Shown here piece by piece: positions 54,310 through 64,000 of a DNA stretch of 64,000 nt; the first letter of the stretch is position 1; the number at the start of each line of letters is the position of its first letter. This DNA comes from Mesorhizobium caraganae (lineage in GTDB: Bacteria > Pseudomonadota > Alphaproteobacteria > Rhizobiales > Rhizobiaceae), in NCBI RefSeq assembly GCF_016836705.1, contig NZ_JAFCGY010000006.1, positions 1 to 64,000 of the forward strand, in the 5' to 3' direction. The position numbers and the translations under genes were made by a program. Under the pieces are notes generated by a model, which was not told where the DNA came from, ran no database searches, and saw only the letters and a program-made list of their open reading frames with translations.

Positions 54310-55034
54310 CGGTTTGCCTCCACGCCGCTATGGTGCGGCGGCAAGATGACGGCCAGAAGCACGCCGGCAACGGCGCCGATGGAAACGTGCCAGGGCGAAC
54401 CGACCGTCTTGTAGGCGATGATCGACGCGGCAGCGCTGGCGATCACCACCGGCAGCCATAGCGGCCGCTTGCGAAAGCCCATGACCAGGCCAAGGAAATA
54501 GATCGGCAGCAGGAAGTCGATGCCGAGCGCGTGCGTGTCCGGGATCAGCTTGCCGAACACTGCGCCCAGCGCGCTTTCGATCACCCACAACACATAGACC
54601 GGCAGGCCAAGCCCCATATACCAGGCGAAGCCAACGGTCTCGCCGGCTTCGGCCTTGCGCTCGGCCACCGCGAACTGCGGATCGGTGAGCACGAAATAGC
54701 CCAACGCCTGCTGGATCACCGGCCAGTGCGCGATGCGCCGGCCGATGCCGGCGGAATAGAGCACGTGACGAAAGTTCACCGCGAAGATCGAGAGCACGAT
54801 CAGCCATGGCGCGACATGCTGGCCAAACAATTCAATGCCGACCATCTGGCTGGCGCCGCCGAAGATCAGCGCGCTCATCAAGGAAGCTTCGAAAACGGAA
54901 AAGCCATTATCGACGGCAATGGCGCCGAACAGCAGCCCAAACGGCGCCGCGGCGACCACCACCGGCATCGACAGCCGCACGCCGTCCCATAAATCGCTGG
55001 CCACAGATTTTTCGGTTAAGGTCTCTGCCGACAT
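54306..55034 (-). CDS. azlC: branched-chain amino acid exporter subunit AzlC
   Basis: A 242-residue protein with six to eight membrane helices. VAAAPFGLLFGAIAVDNGFS, LMSALIFGGASQMVGIELFG and VNFRHVLYSAGIGRRI are the AzlC signatures (LIV-E family). With AzlD it forms an amino-acid exporter. Confidence 0.88.
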   Translation of the reverse strand: MSAETLTEKSVASDLWDGVRLSMPVVVAAAPFGLLFGAIAVDNGFSVFEASLMSALIFGGASQMVGIELFGQHVAPWLIVLSIFAVNFRHVLYSAGIGRRIAHWPVIQQALGYFVLTDPQFAVAERKAEAGETVGFAWYMGLGLPVYVLWVIESALGAVFGKLIPDTHALGIDFLLPIYFLGLVMGFRKRPLWLPVVIASAAASIIAYKTVGSPWHVSIGAVAGVLLAVILPPHHSGVEANR

Positions 55035-55155
55035 GTCACATTTCCCGGTCGCGCTGCTATGTAGGAGCCAACGTTTGAAAAGTCAGACGAATTCGCTTGA
55101 GCCAACAAATCAGCGAAACTGATGTAACAGGTTGCGAGGCGCGGAGGGGGTTCAG

Positions 55156-55914
55156 ATGATCGCTTATGATTTCACCGGCAGGCATGCGATTGTCACCGGG
55201 GCGGGTGGCGGCATGGGCGAGGCGATCGCGCTGGCGTTGCTCGATGCTGGCGCTTCGGTCACCGCCATCGACGTCAAGCCGCGTCCGGCATCGCTTGCCG
55301 CCTATGACGACCGGCTCACCTTCGCCCAGGGCGACCTTACCGACGCAGCCTTTGTCGAACAGACCATCAACGCTGCCGGCCGCTCGCGTGGCCGCATCGA
55401 TTATCTCGCCAATGTCGCAGGCGTGCTCTGGTTCGGCCGCGACAAGTCGGCCCTCGAAATGGATCTCGATGTCTGGGACCAGGTCTTCAACATCAATCTG
55501 AAGTCCTTCGTACACACGGCGCGCGCGGTTGTTCCGCACATGCGCGCGGGCGGGCGTGGCGGCGCCATGGTGCATTTCTCGACCATCCAGTGGTATCGCG
55601 GCGATCCCAAACCGCAGGATGCCTACCAGGCCTCCAAGGCCGGCGTCTGTGCGCTTTCGAAGTCGCTGGCCATGCAGCTGGCGAGCGATGGCATCCGCTC
55701 CAATTCGATCTGCCCCGGCATGGCGCTGACGCCGCTGCAGGCGCGCTGGGACACCGAGGAGAAGCGCGCTGCCGTTGCCAATTATGCGCCGCTCGGCCGC
55801 ATCGGCACGCCGCAGGACATGGCCAATGCCGCGCTCTTCCTGCTTTCCGACGCGGCAAGCTACATCACCGGCATCGAACTCGCCGTCGACGGCGGTCTTT
55901 TGATGCGGATGTAG
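55156..55914 (+). CDS. short-chain dehydrogenase/reductase
   Basis: A 252-residue SDR: VTGAGGGMGEAIALALL cofactor motif, NVAGVLWFG, Ser in HFSTIQ, YQASKAG catalytic Tyr-Lys and the GRIGTPQDMANAALFLLSD C-terminal segment. Substrate unknown. GGAGGGGG precedes the ATG at 55156. Monocistronic. Confidence 0.88.
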   Translation: MIAYDFTGRHAIVTGAGGGMGEAIALALLDAGASVTAIDVKPRPASLAAYDDRLTFAQGDLTDAAFVEQTINAAGRSRGRIDYLANVAGVLWFGRDKSALEMDLDVWDQVFNINLKSFVHTARAVVPHMRAGGRGGAMVHFSTIQWYRGDPKPQDAYQASKAGVCALSKSLAMQLASDGIRSNSICPGMALTPLQARWDTEEKRAAVANYAPLGRIGTPQDMANAALFLLSDAASYITGIELAVDGGLLMRM

Positions 55915-55933
55915 CCGTGCAGTGTGCCCTGGA

Positions 55934-58860
<2,927 letters not shown>

Positions 58861-58977
58861 CTATAAATCAGGATTTGCTGTCAGCGAGATAGGCTGTGGA
58901 AAAATCAAACCCGAACAGCAGGATGTCGCCATATCCTGACTCTTTCCGGAAAAGCCAATTCGGACATCTGCCGGTTG

Positions 58978-60651
58978 TTAGGCCGCCGCCGTATTCTCGC
59001 GCAGCAACCGCTCCGCCGCTGCGCGCGCCTCGTCAGTGATGGTGGCGCCGGCCAGCATGCGCGCGATCTCTTCCTGGCGCGCCGCCCGGTCCATCTCGGC
59101 GATGCCGGTGGCGACCTTGTCCGAGCCGCCGGATTTGGAGATCAGGAAATGCGTCGCCGCACGTGCGGCCACCTGCGGCGCATGGGTGACGGACAGCACT
59201 TGCACACGAGTCGACAGCCTGGCCAGTCTTTGGCCGATGGCATCGGCCACGGCGCCGCCCACCCCGGTGTCGATTTCGTCGAAGACCAATGTCGGCGCCG
59301 AGCCACGGTCGGCCAGCGCCACCTTGAGCGCCAGAAGGAAGCGCGACAGCTCGCCGCCGGACGCAACCTTCATCATCGGGCCTGGCCTTGTGCCGGGATT
59401 GGTGCGCACCCAGAACTCGACCTGATCGATGCCTTCTTCCATACGGTTTTCGCCATCGCTGGTCAGCCCGACGATGAACTCGGCCCGCTCGAGCTTCAGC
59501 GCCGGCAGTTCGGCCATGACAGTCTTGGTCAGGCCGATCGCAGCCGCATGGCGAAGCGAGGACAGCTGGGCCGCCGAAATGTCATAGGCCTCGCGCGCCG
59601 CGGCGGCCTGTTTCTCCAACCCATGCAGACGTTCCTCGCCGGCATCGAGATCGGCAAGGTCGGCCGACATCGTGTCGCGCAGCTGCGCCAGATCGTCGAC
59701 CGCCACGCTGTGCTTGCGTGACGCCGCGCGCAGCGAAAACAGCCGCTCTTCCGCTTTCTCCAGCCGCTGCGGATCGTATTCGGTGGCGCGCAGCGCCGCC
59801 TCGACACCGGACTGTGCCGCATCCAGCGACAGCATCGCCTCATCGAGCGACTTCACCACATCCTCAAGCAGGCCGGGTGCTTCGTTGGCCTTGCGCTGCA
59901 GGCGCCTGAGCAGGCTGGCCAGCTGCGGCAGCGGCGAGGATGGACCTGACAGCACATCCTGCGCGTCGTGTATTTCCGAGGCGATCTTTTCCGCCCGCAT
60001 CATCGTGGCGCGCAGTTCCGCCAGTTGCGTTTCCTCGCCGGGCTGCGGATCGAGCTTGGCCAGCTCAGCCACCGATGCCCTGAGATAATCGGCCTCGCGC
60101 GCCGCCGCCTCGACCTTGGCGCGATGCCGGGCAAAGTCCTGCTCGCAGCCGCGCCAATAGCGCCACGCCTCGCCTGTCGCGCGGGCAGCGCCAAGATGGC
60201 CGCCAAAGCTGTCCAGCAATTCGCGATGCGCGCCAGGATCGACCAGGGCCCGCTCGTCGTGTTGGCCGTGGATCTCGACCAGCGCGTGGCCGATGTCGCG
60301 CATCAGGGTGACACTGGACGGCTGGTCGTTGACGAAGACGCGGGTGCGGCCATCCGCCGTCTGCAGCCGGCGCAGGATGATGTCGCCGTCATCCTCGATG
60401 GCGTTTTCGGCAAGCAGCGCACGCACCGGATGGTTGCGCGGCACGTCGAACACAGCAATGACCTGGCCCTGCGCCGCGCCATGGCGCACCAGCGAGGCGT
60501 CGCCGCGCGCGCCGAGCGCCAGCGACAGCGCGTCAAGCAGGATGGATTTGCCGGCGCCGGTTTCACCGGTCAGCACGGAAAGGCCGGGCTGGAAGTCGAT
60601 ATCCAGCTTCTCGATCAGGACGATATCGCGGATCGACAGTCTGGAAAGCAT
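58978..60651 (-). CDS. recN: DNA repair protein RecN
   Basis: A 557-residue SMC-like ATPase for double-strand break repair. Walker A is GETGAGKS near residue 30, the coiled-coil middle is Ala/Leu-rich, and the C-terminal part has SGGELSRFLLALKVAL (signature) and TLVFDEIDTGVGG (Walker B). It lies between bamD and ligA, as in many alphaproteobacteria. Confidence 0.93.
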   Translation of the reverse strand: MLSRLSIRDIVLIEKLDIDFQPGLSVLTGETGAGKSILLDALSLALGARGDASLVRHGAAQGQVIAVFDVPRNHPVRALLAENAIEDDGDIILRRLQTADGRTRVFVNDQPSSVTLMRDIGHALVEIHGQHDERALVDPGAHRELLDSFGGHLGAARATGEAWRYWRGCEQDFARHRAKVEAAAREADYLRASVAELAKLDPQPGEETQLAELRATMMRAEKIASEIHDAQDVLSGPSSPLPQLASLLRRLQRKANEAPGLLEDVVKSLDEAMLSLDAAQSGVEAALRATEYDPQRLEKAEERLFSLRAASRKHSVAVDDLAQLRDTMSADLADLDAGEERLHGLEKQAAAAREAYDISAAQLSSLRHAAAIGLTKTVMAELPALKLERAEFIVGLTSDGENRMEEGIDQVEFWVRTNPGTRPGPMMKVASGGELSRFLLALKVALADRGSAPTLVFDEIDTGVGGAVADAIGQRLARLSTRVQVLSVTHAPQVAARAATHFLISKSGGSDKVATGIAEMDRAARQEEIARMLAGATITDEARAAAERLLRENTAAA

Positions 60652-60668
60652 CAGAACCCGAACCTATC

Positions 60669-60760
60669 GCATGTCGCCCCAAGCGGACCGGTTTGGGACA
60701 ACGGCATGCACAAAACAAAAGACTTCAGGCGCGACGCGCCTCAATGCGGCATGCGACCGG
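60669..60760. repeat. mosaic palindromic intergenic element (RIME-like), copy 2
   Basis: GCATGTCGCCCCAAGC...GGTTTGGGACAACGGCATGC (60669-60708) followed by AGGCGCGACGCGCCT (60726-60740) and GCGGCATGCG. Similar in plan to copy 1. It lies between bamD and recN. Confidence 0.65.
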
Positions 60761-60846
60761 TGGAGTCGCAGCGCCGCACTATCTTTTTGTTTGAGCGTCG
60801 GATCAATCCGAAAAGCGCTGTGATCGCTTCAGTCGATGCTCAGGCG

Positions 60847-61716
60847 TCAGGCGCCGGTGATCAGCTTTCCGGCTTTGGATATCCACGACCCGGCATTCTC
60901 GCGCGGCTCAAGCCCATTGCTCTGCAAGAGCTTGTAGGAATCCTTGTACCACTGGCTGTCGGGATAGTTGGTGCCGAGCACGGCCGCGGCCGTCTGCGCT
61001 TCCGAGGTCAAGCCCATCGCGTAGTAGCTCTCGGTCAGGCGCGCCAGCGCCTCTTCGACATGACGGGTGTTGGAATAGTTCTCGACCACGTTGCGGAAGC
61101 GCTTGACGGCGGCGATGTATTCGCGCCGTTCGAGATAGTAGCGGCCGATCTGCATCTCCTTGCCGGCGAGCTGGTCGTTGGCAAAACGGATCTTTTCCTT
61201 GGCGTCGTCGACATATTCCGAAGTTGGCCAGCGCGTTACCAGATCCTGCATCGTCTGCACGGTCTGGCGTGCTTCCTTCTGGTCCTGGGTGACGTCCTTG
61301 ATCTGGCGGTAGTAGCTCAGGCCAATGATATACTGCGCATAAGCGGCGTCGTCGGTCGACGGATAGAGCGTAAGATAGCGCTTGGCCGAGCCGATCGCCT
61401 CGTCATAGTGGCCGGCGCGATAGTCGGCGAAGGCGCCCATCACCATCGATTTACGGGCCCATTCGGAATAGGGGTGCTGGCGGTCGACAGCGTCGAACTT
61501 CTTGCTCGCCTCATCCAGGCGGCCGGCGTTGAGATTGGCAAGGCCTTGATTGTAAAGGACGTCGGCCGGTTCGGTCTGGTCGACATAGGTCGACAAATCG
61601 ACGTCTTTCTCGGACGACATGCAGGCCGACAGGAACAGCGATGGCACAACTATCGAAAGCGCCAGGAAAACAGCCCGATACGGCGCTTTCGATTGACCAA
61701 CTCGCGTGAAGAACAT
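60847..61716 (-). CDS. bamD: outer-membrane assembly lipoprotein BamD
   Basis: A 289-residue TPR lipoprotein of the BAM complex. A lipobox (LFLSAC) ends the signal peptide at residue 32. Five TPR-like repeats follow, e.g. [20 protein letters not shown] and [17 protein letters not shown]. Essential partner of BamA. The ATG at 61716 is preferred over 61773. Confidence 0.92.
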   Translation of the reverse strand: MFFTRVGQSKAPYRAVFLALSIVVPSLFLSACMSSEKDVDLSTYVDQTEPADVLYNQGLANLNAGRLDEASKKFDAVDRQHPYSEWARKSMVMGAFADYRAGHYDEAIGSAKRYLTLYPSTDDAAYAQYIIGLSYYRQIKDVTQDQKEARQTVQTMQDLVTRWPTSEYVDDAKEKIRFANDQLAGKEMQIGRYYLERREYIAAVKRFRNVVENYSNTRHVEEALARLTESYYAMGLTSEAQTAAAVLGTNYPDSQWYKDSYKLLQSNGLEPRENAGSWISKAGKLITGA

Positions 61717-61756
61717 GATTGGATTGCGCCCTTTCGGCGTTATTTCAATGCCTTTC

Positions 61757-61801
61757 GCATGGCGTTCCCTCAAAACTGGTCCCCACTTTTGAGCGACATG
61801 C
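61757..61801. repeat. mosaic palindromic intergenic element (RIME-like), copy 3
   Basis: A single dyad GCATGGCGTTCCCTCAAAAC then TTTTGAGCGACATGC, closely similar to the first dyad of copy 1. It lies between lpxC and bamD (gap 61717-61979), just upstream of the bamD start. Confidence 0.7.
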
Positions 61802-61979
61802 GTCTAATCGACGGCAGCAGCCATAAACCATAACTGTCTTGCCCAGCAACGCTATGTCTAGCCAATCGCACATTTTTGTGGCGGCTTGGTGTTGCCTCGA
61901 AAGCTATGCGCTTTCACCAGTCGGTGATGCATCCGTGCAACACCAGCCGACGCTCAGAAAGCCAGAAAATCGTTAAGAA

Positions 61980-62927
61980 TCAGATCACCCAGGGCGCGAA
62001 AACAGGCCCGGTAACGGCGCTCATCTCGGCAGTGCGGCCGCGCTCGCGGCGTGTGGTTTCGACGACCTCGAAGGCTGAACGGTCGGACAAAAGCCGCCTG
62101 AGGGCCGCCGCGTTCATCCGGTGGCCGCCGCGATAGGAACGGAAGCAGCCGATGAAGCGGGCGCCGGCCAGCGCCAGATCGCCCATCGCGTCCATCGTCT
62201 TGTGGCGGGCAAATTCATTGGGATAGCGCAGGCCGCCCATATTGATCACCCGGTTGTCGTCGCCGATCACCAGCGAGTTCTCCAGCGAGGAGCCCAGCGC
62301 ATAGCCCGCCGCCCACAGCCGCTCCACGTCCTTCATGAAACCGAAGGTGCGGGCACGCGCAATGTCCTGGCGGAAGACGTCGGGATTGATGTCGGAGGCG
62401 AACAGCTGACGGCCGATCGCCGGGCTCTCGAAATCGATTTCGACCTCGAAACGCGTGCCGCTATAGGGCCTGAATTCAGCCCAGGAGGCGCCGTTCTCGA
62501 TGCGAACCGGCTTGACCACCCTGATGTAGCGGCGCTTGACCGCCAGCGTCTCGATGCCGGCCTGGTCGATGGCCTCCACGAACGCCACCGCGCTGCCGTC
62601 TAGGATCGGAACCTCGTGGCCGTCGATCTCGATGACGATGTTGTCGATGCCGAGTCCGAACAGCGTCGCCATCAGATGTTCGACGGTGGCGATATGCTCG
62701 CCTGCCGGATCGCCGAGCATGGTGCAGAGATCGGTCGCGCCGACTTCGGCAACCAGCGCACGGAACTCGCGGCTCTCGCTTCCGGTCGAAAGGTGGAAGA
62801 TCACGCCCGTGTCGGCGTCCGCGGGAAGGAAATTGACGGTGACCGGTTTGCCGCTGTGAACGCCGGTACCGGTCAGCGTCGCACGCGATCTAAGTGTCGT
62901 CTGGTAGTCTTGCAAGACAAACCCCAT
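61980..62927 (-). CDS. lpxC: UDP-3-O-acyl-N-acetylglucosamine deacetylase
   Basis: A 315-residue zinc amidase, the committed step of lipid A synthesis. Motifs: TGTGVHSGKPV at the start, the zinc/catalytic region EHIATVEHLMATLFGLGID and HKTMDAMGDLALAG with His and Asp ligands. The C-terminus has an Arg-rich extension. Target of regulated degradation by FtsH in enterobacteria. Confidence 0.95.
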   Translation of the reverse strand: MGFVLQDYQTTLRSRATLTGTGVHSGKPVTVNFLPADADTGVIFHLSTGSESREFRALVAEVGATDLCTMLGDPAGEHIATVEHLMATLFGLGIDNIVIEIDGHEVPILDGSAVAFVEAIDQAGIETLAVKRRYIRVVKPVRIENGASWAEFRPYSGTRFEVEIDFESPAIGRQLFASDINPDVFRQDIARARTFGFMKDVERLWAAGYALGSSLENSLVIGDDNRVINMGGLRYPNEFARHKTMDAMGDLALAGARFIGCFRSYRGGHRMNAAALRRLLSDRSAFEVVETTRRERGRTAEMSAVTGPVFAPWVI

Positions 62928-63143
62928 AGCCCATAACGCCCATGTCCGCTTTATAGCCCCGAAGGGCGCGGCTCTTGATTATCGGCAGGCAGGGCCAACT
63001 CCCCGAATCCCAGCACACCGAAAGTGCTGCGGCAAAGATAGTGGCCCGTCAGGGAGACTCCAAATCACGGTTTCTTACTCTATGTAACCGCGACCTCCTG
63101 TGAGCGTCACACCGTAACGCCTTGTTTTCAAACCACTTTAAGC

Positions 63144-63180
63144 GTTAACAGGCAAACGATTCTCTCGTCTGCCTGTTAAC
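63144..63180. terminator. hairpin downstream of ftsZ
   Basis: GTTAACAGGCA and TGCCTGTTAAC form a perfect 11-bp stem with a 15-base loop, 24 bases after the ftsZ stop. There is no strong T-run, so it may stabilise the message end as well as end transcription. The GTTAAC sites around it also resemble an AT-rich regulator site. Confidence 0.5.
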
Positions 63181-63203
63181 AAGTGTTACATACCGTTAAC
63201 GCC

Positions 63204-64000
63204 TCAGTTGGCCTGGCGGCGCAGGAAAGCCGGGATCTCCAGCTGGTCGTCTTCCTGGGCAGACCTGGTCTGCGGCGTCAACCGGCCCTGGTCGTCGAGC
63301 TGGCCACGGCGCGGCGCATAAAGCTGCGGATCCTGGCTGGCAAGGCGGCGCATTTCCGGTGCCGCCTGGCGCAGTTTCGGTTCGCGCGGCTGTGCCGGCT
63401 GCAGTCGGGCCGGCTCTTCCTCGCGGCGCGTCAGTCCGTTGGTCAGCCGCTTGAGCAGCCCCATCGGCCCGCTGTTTTCATGGTCGGCCGGACGGCCCTT
63501 GGCTTCCACTTCGGCCTTCACCACCGGCGGAAAATCTTCCACCCGCGGCATGCGCTGGGGTGCGGCAGCCACCGGCTGCGGCATTTCCCTGAGCGGCGCC
63601 GGCTGCATCACCTGCTGCACGACAGGCTGCGGCTGGGCAGGTGGGGCCTGGAAGATCTTGCTCTGCGGGCGGAAATCTTCCGCCTGGGCTATCGGCGCCG
63701 GACGAGCCATTGCCGCCGCATTGGCTTCGGCAAGCTGAATCGCCTCGGCGACCGGATCGGCCGCGCGCGTCTCATAGGTCTGCTGGACCGGCGCCGGCCG
63801 GCCTTCCGCGGCCGGAGCCGGACGGCTGACCGGCTTCTGCTGCGGCGGCACGGCGCGGATCGAGATCGGCACCGCGGCGATTTCGGCCGCCGACTTGTCG
63901 ATGCCGGTCGCGACCACCGAGACGCGGATGACGCCTTCGAGTTCCTCGTCGAAAGTGGCGCCGAGGATGATGTTGGCGTCCTGGTCGACTTCCTCGCGGA
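63204..64000 (-). CDS. ftsZ: cell division protein FtsZ, C-terminal part (runs off right edge)
   Basis: Only the last 265 codons lie in the window. The frame at the right edge reads EEVDQDANIILGATFDEELE then GVIRVSVVATGID, the end of the FtsZ C-terminal domain. A long disordered Pro/Ala/Gln-rich linker (about 200 residues) follows, then the conserved peptide LEIPAFLRRQAN that binds FtsA and other partners. Long linkers are usual in rhizobial FtsZ. The order ftsZ-lpxC-bamD-recN-ligA is the standard alphaproteobacterial one. Confidence 0.94.
   Translation of the reverse strand, partial: REEVDQDANIILGATFDEELEGVIRVSVVATGIDKSAAEIAAVPISIRAVPPQQKPVSRPAPAAEGRPAPVQQTYETRAADPVAEAIQLAEANAAAMARPAPIAQAEDFRPQSKIFQAPPAQPQPVVQQVMQPAPLREMPQPVAAAPQRMPRVEDFPPVVKAEVEAKGRPADHENSGPMGLLKRLTNGLTRREEEPARLQPAQPREPKLRQAAPEMRRLASQDPQLYAPRRGQLDDQGRLTPQTRSAQEDDQLEIPAFLRRQAN

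Overview
The window reads as chromosome of a GC-rich alphaproteobacterium of the order Hyphomicrobiales, most like Mesorhizobium. Evidence: a two-piece (circularly permuted) tmRNA whose tag ends ANDNYAEARLAA, an alphaproteobacterial SspB, the hflK-hflC-DUF2065-degP and ligA-recN-bamD-lpxC-ftsZ orders, rhizobial-type mosaic palindromic repeats between genes, and many conserved rhizobial proteins of unknown function. The genus is an inference from gene content and style; no database search was made.

Layout. 1-0.5 kb: the end of an IS110-type transposase and an empty flank. 0.5-10.1 kb: GGDEF protein, miaA, serB plus an acetyltransferase, then a minus-strand block of envelope quality control and folate genes (DUF4424, folA, a DMSP-lyase-like cupin, hflK, hflC, DUF2065, degP). 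10.2-14.5 kb: cobF and a molybdate unit (ModE-like regulator, modABC, two candidate ModE boxes, and a mop gene broken by a nonsense codon). 14.5-20 kb: thyA, DUF2853, ssrA, a drug-efflux MFS/TetR divergent pair sharing a palindromic operator, then sspB, DUF4169 and a ribbon-helix-helix gene. 20-31 kb: a very long AsmA-like protein with an Ala-rich coiled-coil tail, an FAD-linked dehydrogenase divergent from a thioesterase, a Tat-exported dienelactone hydrolase, and PQQ glucose dehydrogenase. 31.9-40.8 kb: uvrD/pcrA carrying an in-frame palindromic repeat, then a five-gene sugar uptake/catabolism operon divergent from a LacI regulator with tandem operators. 40.8-50 kb: accessory region with gene remnants (encapsulated ferritin, MATE, LysR) among intact genes (phytase-like esterase, L,D-transpeptidase, MFS, TMEM175, SDR, iron permease, hexapeptide transferase, CreA, cytochrome b561). 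50-64 kb: SCO1-prmA, aminopeptidase P, azlCD, SDR, DUF2461-ligA, recN, bamD, lpxC and the 3' end of ftsZ.

No CRISPR array, tRNA, rRNA or complete mobile element was seen, and no unmistakable new multi-gene system. The most notable items are: two genes interrupted by single nonsense codons (mop, encapsulated ferritin); a 144-bp palindromic repeat read as protein inside UvrD; a cupin with the full DddQ-type metal and catalytic residue set translationally coupled to folA; a truncated ATPase lying directly after ssrA; and several clean operator-like palindromes in divergent intergenic regions.
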